In this document: piece after piece, positions 46,398 through 53,372 of the stretch
Layout of the letters: the number at the start of each line of letters is the position of its first letter
Numbering within the stretch: the first letter of the stretch is position 1
From: Phycisphaeraceae bacterium
GTDB lineage: Bacteria > Planctomycetota > Phycisphaerae > Phycisphaerales > UBA1924
Direction: 5' to 3'
NCBI GenBank assembly: GCA_021299385.1
Contig: JAJTGZ010000005.1
Coordinates: 1 to 53,372, forward strand
Length of the DNA stretch: 53,372 nt
Notes under the pieces: model-generated
What the model saw: the letters and a program-made list of their open reading frames with translations, nothing else
The model's database searches: none
Told to the model about the DNA's origin: nothing
Translations under genes and position numbers: made by a program

Positions 46398-46868
46398 TCA
46401 CCTCTGCCGAAGCTCGAACACATACGCATCAGGGTCCAAAACCCGCACGCTGGTTCGTGCCTTGTCCGGGCTAGGCGCCTCCCCCGGCACCGCACCCACC
46501 CACCGCACCCGATCCCGCCCAACCCCCGCCTCGATCCCCAGCAGCCGGGTAACCTCACCCTCCAGGTCATCCACCGGCAGCGAGATCGCCGTCAGGCTCC
46601 CGGCCTGGCTCCCCATCACCCGCTTGCCAAACGACTCACGCAGCACAATCTCCACCCCCGCAAACCGCTCGCTCCGCAGCGTCTTGCTCTCGAGCAGCAT
46701 CCCCACCCGATCAGACGCCACAACACGAAAATCCAGCACCCGCTCATAAAAGACCACCGACCGATCCAGCTGCTCAACATCCAGCCGGATCGAGACAGCA
46801 ACACCGGCAGTGGGGGGGTGCGACGTTCCAGGCGACGCCGACGGTGCGGATACATTGCCCATATCCAC
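46398..46868 (-). CDS. VOC-family (glyoxalase-like) protein
   Basis: 156 residues. GTG 46868 is chosen because GAGG lies eight bases upstream; ATG 46862 (MGNVSAPSA) is two codons in. After a Ser/Pro-rich start, VAVSIRLDVEQLDRSVVFYERVLDFRVVASD and TAISLPVDDLEGEVTRL give the two beta-alpha-beta-beta-beta units. The ending VRVLDPDAYVFELRQR is typical of VOC folds. Metal ligands are not fully conserved, so it may be a binding protein rather than a glyoxalase. Third gene of a three-gene run from 47429. Confidence 0.75.
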   Translation of the reverse strand: MDMGNVSAPSASPGTSHPPTAGVAVSIRLDVEQLDRSVVFYERVLDFRVVASDRVGMLLESKTLRSERFAGVEIVLRESFGKRVMGSQAGSLTAISLPVDDLEGEVTRLLGIEAGVGRDRVRWVGAVPGEAPSPDKARTSVRVLDPDAYVFELRQR

Positions 46869-46881
46869 GAGTGTAACCTCT

Positions 46882-47238
46882 TCACCGCCCCACAGGTGGC
46901 GAGCCAGGCGGCCGAATCCGTGGCGGCACCGCCCCACGCCGCGACCCCCGCGGCTCCTCACCCGGCGGCGACAACTTCTTCTTCACCCACGCCAGCACAC
47001 CACCACCCAGCAGCACCGACCCGATCACACCCATCACCGCCCCGACCACCCCCGTGATCACCCACCGCAACGCCGACGCACCCACCAACTTCGAGTCCAC
47101 ATCCGGCGAGTGCGTCGCCAGCGGGTCATTGAGCCCCTGCTGATAAAGCGACGCGATGCTCATCAGCGCCATCACAATCCCCAGCACTGCCAGTGCCGTG
47201 CCCAGGATTGTCAGGATCAGGCCGATCGTCAGTTTCAT
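46882..47238 (-). CDS. Two-helix membrane protein, unknown function
   Basis: 118 residues. Its ATG (47238) overlaps the stop of the preceding gene by ATGA. Two hydrophobic helices (about residues 4-30 and 57-84) flank a short polar loop (LYQQGLNDPLATHSPDVDSK). The C-terminal about 30 residues are basic and Pro/Arg-rich (PRGSRRGAVPPRIRPPG). No recognised family. Confidence 0.6.
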   Translation of the reverse strand: MKLTIGLILTILGTALAVLGIVMALMSIASLYQQGLNDPLATHSPDVDSKLVGASALRWVITGVVGAVMGVIGSVLLGGGVLAWVKKKLSPPGEEPRGSRRGAVPPRIRPPGSPPVGR

Positions 47239-47429
47239 GGGTTATCGTGATGCTTGTGCAGTTTCTGCTGCTGGTTGTGTTGCCGCTCATAGATGCGGGC
47301 AATGCCCATTGCCGCCTCTCCCAGTCGCTCATGGGCCCGCACGAACCGCACAAAGAGCCAGAGAATCAGCCCACAAAACGCTAGGTAAATAGGCATGATG
47401 AAAAGGATCATGAATAAATCATTACTCAT
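47235..47429 (-). CDS. Tiny membrane protein, unknown function
   Basis: 64 residues from ATG 47429. One long hydrophobic segment (about residues 4-30, LFMILFIMPIYLAFCGLILWLF) is followed by a charged helix and a His/Gln-rich end (YERQHNQQQKLHKHHDNP). The 4-bp overlap with the next gene argues that it is real and translationally coupled. The low-GC hydrophobic start stands out from surrounding DNA. Confidence 0.55.
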   Translation of the reverse strand: MSNDLFMILFIMPIYLAFCGLILWLFVRFVRAHERLGEAAMGIARIYERQHNQQQKLHKHHDNP

Positions 47430-47480
47430 AAGCAACTTCCCGCAGCCTTCCCAACCCCGGCCGCCAACCGCGACACCCGA

Positions 47481-48341
47481 TCACACCTTCCGAACAGTCC
47501 GCTGCTCAATCCTCTTCTCACTCTTGGTCTGCACCAGCCGGTCAACATAACTCCCCGGCGTGTGCACCATATCCGCCTCCAACTCCCCGATCGGCACGAT
47601 CTTCTCAACCTCCGCGATCACAAAGCTCGCCGCCGTCGCCATCATCGGGTTGAAGTTCCGTGCCGTCTTGCGATAGACCAGGTTCCCAAACGCATCGCCG
47701 ACGTGCGCCTTGACAAGAGCAAGGTCGGCAAACAACCCCGTCTCCAGCACATACTCCCGGCGTTTGGGCACATCCTCCCCCCTCGGGCGCACCCTCGGCT
47801 CCATCTGCTGGTACGTCCCCGACGTTGCCACGGGCGTCCGGTTCTGCCACCGCGTGTCATCACTCGGTCGGCAGAACTCGCGTATCTCCTTCCCCGCCGC
47901 CACGGGCGTGCCGACACCGGTGGCCGTGTAAAACGCCGGGATCCCAGCCCCACCCGCCCTGATCCGCTCGGCCAGCGTCCCCTGCGGGTTGAACTCGATC
48001 TCCAGCTCCCCCGCCAGATACTGCCTCTCAAACTCGGCGTTCTCGCCGACGTAACTGCTGATCATCTTGCCGATCTGCCGGGTCTTGAGCAGCAGCCCAA
48101 GCCCCCAGTCATCAACCCCGGCGTTGTTGCTGATGCACGTGAGGCTCTTGACTCCCGAGTCGCGCAGCGCCAGGATCAACTGCTCAGGGATGCCGCACAA
48201 CCCAAACCCCCCGACCATCACCGTCATCCCATCGCGCAGCACGCCCTTGGCCTTCAGGTCGGCAAACGCATCAGCTACGCTCGTGTGAATCTTTCCAGGC
48301 ATCCCCAAGGCTAGACCCCCAATCAGCACTGTTCTTGCCAT
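47481..48341 (-). CDS. 3-oxoacid CoA-transferase subunit A
   Basis: 286 residues from ATG 48341; the internal Met of MPGKIHTS is an alternative start. Motifs are GMTVMVGGFGLCGIPEQLI (glycine-rich CoA loop of subunit A), LTCISNNAGVDDWGLGLL, SYVGENAEFERQYLAGELEIEFNPQGTLAERIRAGGAGIPAFYT, and ADLALVKAHVGDAFGNLVYRKTARNFNPMMATAA. It transfers CoA between succinyl-CoA and 3-oxoacids. It is longer than usual (about 235) by an insert near residue 165-195 (NRTPVATSGTYQQMEPRVRP). Subunit B, which carries the catalytic Glu, is not adjacent. Confidence 0.88.
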   Translation of the reverse strand: MARTVLIGGLALGMPGKIHTSVADAFADLKAKGVLRDGMTVMVGGFGLCGIPEQLILALRDSGVKSLTCISNNAGVDDWGLGLLLKTRQIGKMISSYVGENAEFERQYLAGELEIEFNPQGTLAERIRAGGAGIPAFYTATGVGTPVAAGKEIREFCRPSDDTRWQNRTPVATSGTYQQMEPRVRPRGEDVPKRREYVLETGLFADLALVKAHVGDAFGNLVYRKTARNFNPMMATAASFVIAEVEKIVPIGELEADMVHTPGSYVDRLVQTKSEKRIEQRTVRKV

Positions 48342-48343
48342 TA

Positions 48344-48540
48344 GAACCCCTCCCCCTCGGGGAGGGGCAGGGGTGGGGTTCTCTCCCGGTGGTGCAGGCT
48401 TCCAGCCTGCACGGCAATCAGATTCCACCACCAAGGCACAGAGGCACCGAGTAAGACAGAAGCCTGAATGAACTCTCTACATCACAACCCCTGCATCTCT
48501 CATCTCTGTCCCTCTGTGCCTCTCTGTTGAACTGTCTTTC
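48344..48540 (+). repeat. Composite intergenic repeat, copy C
   Basis: About 197 bp. GAACCCCTCCCCCTCGGGGA, GGTGGTGCAGGCTTCCAGCC with TGCAC, CACCAAGGCACAGAGGCACC, a variable middle, then CTGTCCCTCTGTGCCTCTCT. It starts two bases upstream of the CoA-transferase ATG and runs into the TerC coding region, where it supplies the TerC stop codon and last residues. Confidence 0.85.
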
Positions 48541-49687
48541 CAGACTTCCCCCTCGGCCGCACCACCAAACTCCCCACCACCCCCGCCAGCAAGCACAACC
48601 CGATCACCGACAGGCTCACCCACGTCGGCAGGTGCACACCCTTCCAGTGCCCCATCGGCACCGCCGGGTCCACGCTCATGTCCAGCATCCCAAACAAGTT
48701 CGCCACACCCGCCGGGATCGGCACAAACCGCAACTCCGGCGAGATCACCATCTTCAGCCCCACAAAGATCAGAATCACCGCCAGGCTCACCTTCAAATAC
48801 CGAAACGCATGCATCAGGCTCGAGATCGCAAAGTACAGCGACCGCAGCCCCAAGATCGCAAAGTCGTTCGCCGTGAAGATGATGTACCGCTCCTTGCTCT
48901 GCCCCAGCGCCGCCGGCACGCTGTCGACCGCAAAGAGCACGTCCGTCGCCTCCACCACGCACAGCACCAAAAACAACGGCGTCGCAACCCACGCCCCCAC
49001 CCGCAGCGCTTTCCCCGCCGCCTGCCCGACCTCCACACCCTCCACCCCGTGCCGAACAAAGAACTTGTCCCCGTGCATCTTCTCGCTGACCGGGAAGAAA
49101 AACCTTGCCACACGCAGCGCGATCGACCTGCTCGGGTCAAAGTGCTCATCATCGCTCTTGAGCATCTTCACGGCCGTCCACAGCAGCACCAATCCAAAGA
49201 CGATCAACGCCGGCTCAAAGAGGTGCACAAGCTCCGTCCCCACGCCGATCATCAACCCGCGAAAGACGATCGCCCCCAGAATCCCCCAGAACAGCACCCG
49301 GTGCTGATACCTGTCAGGCACTGCAAAGTGCGCGAAGATGAGCGTAAAGACAAACAGGTTGTCCACGCTCATCATGTACTCAAGCACCCAGACCGTGAAA
49401 TACTCCACGAGAGCCGTCCGCCCCGTCATCGCCGAGCCGTCGTTGGCCTGCGCCAGCGCCCCGAGCAACTGGTGGTCATAGACCACATAGATCACCCCGC
49501 TAAAGGCGATCCCCAGCAGCATGAAGATACCCGTCATCAGCAGGGCCTTACCCGCGGCGATCCGCTCACGCCGGCGCGCAAAGATGAACAGGTCCACAAA
49601 CAAAATCAGCAGCACCAGCGCAACAAAGCCCCCCCAGAGCACCACCGACCACGAACCGGCTGACATAACGCCTGATAAACTGCTCAT
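48500..49687 (-). CDS. TerC-family integral membrane protein
   Basis: 395 residues from ATG 49687 (MSSLSGVMSAGSW). About eight to nine helices. Family motifs are VLEYMMSVDNLFVFTLIFAHF (first acidic motif), RVLFWGILGAIVFRGLMI, VVEATDVLFAVDSVPAALGQSKERYIIFTANDFAILGLRSLYF (second acidic motif) and YLKVSLAVILIFVGLKM. TerC proteins are linked to tellurite resistance and metal (Mn) loading of exported proteins. The last residues (QQRGTEGQR) are encoded by the composite repeat, so the native C-terminus may have been replaced. Confidence 0.93.
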   Translation of the reverse strand: MSSLSGVMSAGSWSVVLWGGFVALVLLILFVDLFIFARRRERIAAGKALLMTGIFMLLGIAFSGVIYVVYDHQLLGALAQANDGSAMTGRTALVEYFTVWVLEYMMSVDNLFVFTLIFAHFAVPDRYQHRVLFWGILGAIVFRGLMIGVGTELVHLFEPALIVFGLVLLWTAVKMLKSDDEHFDPSRSIALRVARFFFPVSEKMHGDKFFVRHGVEGVEVGQAAGKALRVGAWVATPLFLVLCVVEATDVLFAVDSVPAALGQSKERYIIFTANDFAILGLRSLYFAISSLMHAFRYLKVSLAVILIFVGLKMVISPELRFVPIPAGVANLFGMLDMSVDPAVPMGHWKGVHLPTWVSLSVIGLCLLAGVVGSLVVRPRGKSGKTVQQRGTEGQR

Positions 49688-49720
49688 CACCGGCAGTGTA
49701 ACACCCCGCCCCCGGCACAC

Positions 49721-50716
49721 TTACCCGCGCAGCAGCCGGCCGACCTTCCACCCCTGCACCGCCGTCAGCAGCAGGTGCGCCGCCACGCGCGCCGTGCGCC
49801 CCGGCCCACTAGCCGGCTCGTCGTGCGTGGGGCAAAGCTCCATGATGTCCACGCACGCCAACTTCGGGTGCTGGCAGAGCACCGACAGCAACCTGGCCCC
49901 CTCACGCACCGACAAACCCGCCGGGTTCACAGCCGAGACCCCCGGCGCGTGCGATCCATCAAGCACATCCAGATCAAAGCTCACAAAGAGATGGTCAAAC
50001 TCCCCGAGCACCTCGGTGATCCCCTCCGCATCCAACTCCCCGGCCATCGCACGCTCACCCAGATCATCATCCGCATAGACCCCGCCATGCCCGGCGAACC
50101 ACTCCGCATGCTCGCGCTTGTTCACCAGCGTGTTTGCGCCAATGACCAGCAACGACCCGATGCCAGACTCGTCAATGAGTTTACGGAACGCCATCCCCGA
50201 GCCAACAGTGGGGCGGACGTCCAGGTGCGCATCAAAGTACACACCCGCCCACCGTCCGCCACGCTTGCCCTTCGCTTGCATCACGCCGCGTACAAACGGG
50301 TACGTCAGATCATGCCCACCACCGAGCCCGATCGGCAGCGCAACGCGCCCGGCCACGTGCGCAGCCGACTCGACCACTCGGTCATGCGTCCGCGCCAGCG
50401 CGACCTCACCCGCGCCTGCCGCCGGCACCACGTCCCCCGCATCGCCGACGACTGGCCAGCGGATCCCCGCAGGCTCCGCCACGCCATACCGCCCGAGCGC
50501 GGCGCGAATCGCCCCCGGCCCATCGGCCGCGCCGGCGCGCCCGCCGTTGAGCCGAACACCCAGATCATCAGCAAGCCCCAGCAGACCAACTTCCGCCCCC
50601 GCCAAACCAGGGCGCACCAGCGATGCGAACCGCTCCGTCGATACGCTCGGCCAGGCCCCCGTCCTCGTGTGCGGCACGCCGGTTGGTCTCGCAGGTTTAC
50701 GAACAGTCCGCTTCAC
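49721..50716 (-). CDS. hutG: Arginase-fold ureohydrolase, probable formimidoylglutamase
   Basis: 331 residues from GTG 50716; start uncertain, no clear ribosome site, and the frame is open upstream. The binuclear Mn site is present: GLGGGHDLTYP (about residue 132), VYFDAHLDVRP (about 163) and SFDLDVLDGSHAPGVSAVNPAG (about 250). GGGH rather than GGDH, and APGVSAxxxxG after the SFDLD motif, are more like HutG than agmatinase. That fits hutH 1.3 kb away. HutG splits formiminoglutamate to glutamate and formamide. Agmatinase or arginase remains possible. Confidence 0.8.
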   Translation of the reverse strand: MKRTVRKPARPTGVPHTRTGAWPSVSTERFASLVRPGLAGAEVGLLGLADDLGVRLNGGRAGAADGPGAIRAALGRYGVAEPAGIRWPVVGDAGDVVPAAGAGEVALARTHDRVVESAAHVAGRVALPIGLGGGHDLTYPFVRGVMQAKGKRGGRWAGVYFDAHLDVRPTVGSGMAFRKLIDESGIGSLLVIGANTLVNKREHAEWFAGHGGVYADDDLGERAMAGELDAEGITEVLGEFDHLFVSFDLDVLDGSHAPGVSAVNPAGLSVREGARLLSVLCQHPKLACVDIMELCPTHDEPASGPGRTARVAAHLLLTAVQGWKVGRLLRG

Positions 50717-50868
50717 ACCGCAGCATACGGCCCGCGAACACGCTCCGCCGAGCACTATTTCACATGCACCCCGTTGACACCCCGCTACCGGAACAGGTAA
50801 CCTACACATCCACGCGTGTGCGTGCAGGTCCGTCCCCGTTCACGATCCTCTATCTGGGAGATGCTCCA

Positions 50869-51126
50869 ATGGCCAATGGAAAGTTCGTCATCAGCAAAGA
50901 CGCCGCGGGTGAGTTCCGCTGGCTGCTGCGCGAGGGCGCCGGCAAGCCGATCGCCGACAGCGCCGGCGGGTTCAACACGCACGCCGACTGCCTCAAGAAC
51001 GTCCACCTCGTCATCCAGAACGCCAAGAACGCCGCCGTCGAGGACACCACAGGCCACGCCCCAGCACCCAAGGGCAAACCGGCTGGGAAGAAGAAAGCCG
51101 CCCAAAAGAAAGCCAAGAAAAAGTAA
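50869..51126 (+). CDS. DUF1508 (YegP-like) protein with Lys-rich tail
   Basis: 85 residues. GGGAG (50856-50860) precedes ATG 50869. A single DUF1508 unit covers residues 1-55: GKFVISKDAAGEFRWLLREG, then AGGFNTHADCLKNVHLVIQNA. Most relatives carry one or two such units and nothing more. The remaining about 28 residues are Lys/Ala/Pro-rich (PKGKPAGKKKAAQKKAKKK), like histone-H1-type tails, and would bind nucleic acid or other polyanions. Function unknown. Confidence 0.85.
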   Translation: MANGKFVISKDAAGEFRWLLREGAGKPIADSAGGFNTHADCLKNVHLVIQNAKNAAVEDTTGHAPAPKGKPAGKKKAAQKKAKKK

Positions 51127-51134
51127 GCACCCAC

Positions 51135-51641
51135 ATGCCCCCGGCGCAGATCACCCCGGCCACGAGCTCCCCCCAGCTCGCAGACGCCGCTCGCCTGTTT
51201 GCCGAGTATGCACGCAGCATCGCGCCCATCGCCGGCGCGTCGCTGGCCCAACAGGGGTTCGCTGCTGAACTGGCCTGCCTGCCGGGCAAATACGCCGCGC
51301 CGCGCGGCGTGATCGTCCTTGGTCTGCTTGACGCCCTCCCCGTCGCGTGCGCCGCTCTCCGCCCGCTCGACGCGGTCGATCCGACCGCCGGTCGCGACGT
51401 GGCCGAGGTCAAGCGGATGTACGTCCAACCCCACGCGAGCGGGCTGGGCGTCGGCCGAGCGATGATGGAGTCGCTGTTCGCCTTCGCACGCAGCGCGGGG
51501 TACCGGGTGCTCAAACTCGACACCTCCGCCGAGATGACCGAGGCGATCGGGCTGTACACGGCCATGGGGTTCGTCCGCTGCCGGCGCTACAACGATGACC
51601 CGGACCCAACAACGCTCTGGTTCGAGCACAGGCTGGGTTGA
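51135..51641 (+). CDS. GNAT-family N-acetyltransferase
   Basis: 168 residues, eight bases after the DUF1508 gene. Acetyl-CoA-binding motif A is VKRMYVQPHASGLGVGRAMMESLFAFARSAG (Q/RxxGxG/A form), and motif B is LKLDTSAEMTEAIGLYTAMGFV. The ending RRYNDDPDPTTLWFEHRL is typical of small-molecule or amino-acid acetyltransferases. Substrate unknown. Position between hutG-like and hutH genes might hint at amino-acid metabolism, but that is weak. Confidence 0.88.
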   Translation: MPPAQITPATSSPQLADAARLFAEYARSIAPIAGASLAQQGFAAELACLPGKYAAPRGVIVLGLLDALPVACAALRPLDAVDPTAGRDVAEVKRMYVQPHASGLGVGRAMMESLFAFARSAGYRVLKLDTSAEMTEAIGLYTAMGFVRCRRYNDDPDPTTLWFEHRLG

Positions 51642-52009
51642 GGGACTCGTCTACGCTTGTAGGCCCGAGCCAATCGACCCTATCCCCTGCAATTTAACAT
51701 AACATACATTATCGGACTTTATTGCCAGGGCACAAACAGCGGTGGGGGCCTCCTTTGATTCGCCCAGAAGTGGCTCGGGCGCACATTTATGGATATCCAA
51801 AAACACGACACCCCGTTGCCGGGCCCTGGGCGGGCACTGGCGGGCACGGCTGCCGGGAGGATCAACGGGTCCACCCACACCCTCGGCGAGGCTCCTAAGT
51901 GATCGTGGCGCATCTCCACTCTACGGCGCAATGTTCAGGGGATCGGGAACCGATCACGCTGCCGAGCGTCGGCTCTGGCGTCTTTGCTCATTCGGGCCAA
52001 CACTTGCGT
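51642..52009 (+). other. Structured upstream region of hutH, candidate regulatory RNA
   Basis: 368 bp without a gene. An AT-rich patch (51687-51722) interrupts the GC-rich background and may hold a promoter. Downstream are several long-range pairings: GGGGCCTC (51745-51752) with GAGGCTCC (51888-51895), enclosing CCCGTTG (51812-51818) with CAACGGG (51863-51869) and CGCCC (51761-51765) with GGGCG. Then GTGATCG (51899-51905) pairs with CGATCAC (51951-51957), competing with a local hairpin GATCGG/CCGATC (51941-51955). The nested stems and the exclusive pair resemble a leader switch. No known riboswitch consensus was recognised. Confidence 0.4.
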
Positions 52010-53372
52010 ATGAGTAAACGCCCATCGGCACGATCACTCCGCGCCCTCACCGGTCGCCCGCCGAGGCGGGATTTGGGCGCGGGTGGGCCTCCCATCGCGC
52101 TCGGGCCGGGCACTCGGCTAGAGATCGACGGCGTCGCCCGCGTCGCCCGCGGCGGTGCCGAAGTACGCATTTCCCAGGCTGCAATCTCGGCGATGAAGGA
52201 CTCGCGCCGGGTGATCGAGAAATGTCTCAGCGACGGCGACGCGCACTACGGGGTCAACACCGGCTTCGGAGCCTTGGCCAAGCAGCGGATCAGTATGGGG
52301 GACCTGGCCGACCTGCAATGCAACCTGGTGCGATCCCACGCGGCGGGGGTTTGCGAGGCTCTGGATATCGGCACGACGCGCGCGATGATGCTTTGCCTGG
52401 CCGCGTCGCTGGCGCGGGGATTGTCGGGTGTTCGGCCTGAGGTCGTTGCGCTCTTGGTGGGGATGCTCAACGCGGGTGTGGTGCCGGTGGTGCCATCGGT
52501 TGGGTCGGTCGGCGCCTCGGGGGACCTGGCCCCGCTCTCGGCCGTGGCGCTGGCGATGATCGGCGAGGGGACGTGCCGGGTGGTCGGCGGGCGGGGTGGG
52601 GTGAGGGGAAATGGGGTCTTGCCGGTTATGTCAAGCTCGATTGCGCTGCGCAAGGCCGGGTTGAAACCCATTTCTTTGGCGCCCAAGGAGGGATTGGCGC
52701 TCATCAACGGCACGCACCTGATGGCCGGCTCGGGCGCGCTGCTCGTGCATGATGCCCGGCACCTGCTGCACGCGGCGACGGTGGGGTTGGCGATGAGCAT
52801 CGATGCGTGCCGGGCGTCGCACGGGTTTTTAGATGCTCGTTTGTACGCCGCACGCAAGCAGGTCGGTCCTGGTGAGGTGGCCGGGGTGCTGCGGGGGTTG
52901 CTTGCGGGGAGTTTGATCGTCAAGAGCCACGTAGCCAACGACCCGCGCGTGCAAGACCCGTATTCGCTGCGGGCGGGGCCGATGGTGCTGGGGGCCGTGC
53001 GCGATGCGCTGGCGGGTGTGGCCGGGGCGATCTCGCAGGAGTTGCAGGCTGTTACAGACAACCCGCTGATCCTCGGCGGGGTGGTGCGGTCGGGTGCGAA
53101 CTTCCACGGCATGCCTGTGGCGATCCCGTTGGACACGCTGGCAATTGCGCTGTGCCACATCGCGGGCGTGAGCGAGCGGCGGAGTTTTCTGATGACTGGT
53201 GCGTTCGAGCCTGAGAGCCACCTCAAGCCGTTTTTGGCCCCGCAGCCCGGGTTGCAGAGCGGGTTGATGGTGGCGCAGTACGCCGCGGCGGCGTGCGTCA
53301 ATGAGATGATCGGGCTGGCGACCCCAGCGAGCGTGGCAAACATCCCGACGTGCGCAGGGATGGAGGATTACA
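52010..53372 (+). CDS. hutH: Histidine ammonia-lyase (partial at right edge)
   Basis: First step of histidine degradation: histidine to urocanate plus ammonia. 454 codons from ATG 52010, open to the window end; full enzymes have about 510. The self-forming MIO cofactor triad Ala-Ser-Gly is at residues 169-171 (VGSVGASGDLAPLS). HYGVNTGFGALA, LQCNLVRSHAAG, NGTHLM and QDPYSLR are intact, as is ELQAVTDNPLI with ANFHG. There is an extended N-terminus of about 35 residues before LEIDGVARVARG, so a later start is possible. Confidence 0.95.
   Translation, partial: MSKRPSARSLRALTGRPPRRDLGAGGPPIALGPGTRLEIDGVARVARGGAEVRISQAAISAMKDSRRVIEKCLSDGDAHYGVNTGFGALAKQRISMGDLADLQCNLVRSHAAGVCEALDIGTTRAMMLCLAASLARGLSGVRPEVVALLVGMLNAGVVPVVPSVGSVGASGDLAPLSAVALAMIGEGTCRVVGGRGGVRGNGVLPVMSSSIALRKAGLKPISLAPKEGLALINGTHLMAGSGALLVHDARHLLHAATVGLAMSIDACRASHGFLDARLYAARKQVGPGEVAGVLRGLLAGSLIVKSHVANDPRVQDPYSLRAGPMVLGAVRDALAGVAGAISQELQAVTDNPLILGGVVRSGANFHGMPVAIPLDTLAIALCHIAGVSERRSFLMTGAFEPESHLKPFLAPQPGLQSGLMVAQYAAAACVNEMIGLATPASVANIPTCAGMEDY

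Noticed and set aside
51651-51878. 75-residue minus-strand frame upstream of hutH
   Set aside because: No ribosome site, no homology, and overlaps the long-range RNA stems; not convincing as a gene.
51811-51900. 4.5S/SRP RNA or tmRNA
   Set aside because: Neither the conserved SRP tetraloop region nor a tRNA-like end with a tag ORF is present.

Overview
The window is a dense, GC-rich (about two thirds G+C) bacterial chromosome segment. It most resembles a planctomycete of the Phycisphaerae/Phycisphaerales. The best single marker is a secreted protease (26159-29026) ending in a two-repeat dockerin-like module whose last residues are Gly-Cys, the 'GC-type dockerin' typical of that group. Giant PstC/PstA permeases, a 352-residue RNase HII-like protein and many short secreted proteins fit this placement. 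Taxonomy is inference from gene content only. There are no rRNA genes, CRISPR arrays or prophage genes; the only tRNA seen is tRNA-Leu(GAG).

Layout. 1-2316 (minus): valS, incomplete at the left edge. It is interrupted without loss of frame by a REP-associated tyrosine transposase (RAYT, HUH/Y1 family) and its flanking palindromic REP clusters. 2398-10170: TPR protein, thiG, RNase HII-like protein, phospholipase D/cardiolipin synthase, two small unknown proteins, adenylate kinase, and a secreted HExxH peptidase. 10334-17792: phosphate uptake operon pstS-pstC-pstA-pstB, with very long permeases and a 13-codon mini-ORF bridging pstA and pstB. 17922-26142: queC, PBP4-type carboxypeptidase, a response regulator coupled to argC, a polytopic membrane protein, fumarylacetoacetase with an unknown partner gene, and DUF2721. 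26159-33264 (minus): dockerin-bearing protease, M1 aminopeptidase, UbiD decarboxylase. 33316-37725: purC, small membrane protein, pteridine-reductase-like SDR, purK, cheB. 37985-43605: tRNA-Leu, peptide ABC ATPase, proS, secreted GH31 glucosidase. 43621-49687: a stretch carrying three copies of a roughly 200-bp composite repeat, with DUF2798, RNase Y, VOC protein, two small membrane proteins, CoA-transferase subunit A and TerC. 49721-53372: hutG-like arginase-fold enzyme, DUF1508 protein, GNAT acetyltransferase and hutH (incomplete), a probable histidine-degradation neighbourhood.

How the genes work together. Pst imports phosphate. HutH and the HutG-like enzyme would open and close histidine catabolism. 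PurC and PurK belong to purine synthesis. FahA is the last step of tyrosine breakdown. The secreted peptidases and GH31 enzyme suggest degradation of external protein and oligosaccharide, with peptide import by an OppD-type transporter whose other subunits are not here.

Most interesting signals: (i) the in-frame RAYT plus REP cassette inside a valyl-tRNA synthetase; (ii) a dispersed family of REP-like hairpins elsewhere in the window sharing that cassette's GGTGG-headed hairpin design; (iii) strong depletion of GTSAC with retention of GTWAC, as expected from methylation and deamination of the central C; (iv) a multi-helix region with mutually exclusive stems upstream of hutH. Counts and structures were worked out by eye.
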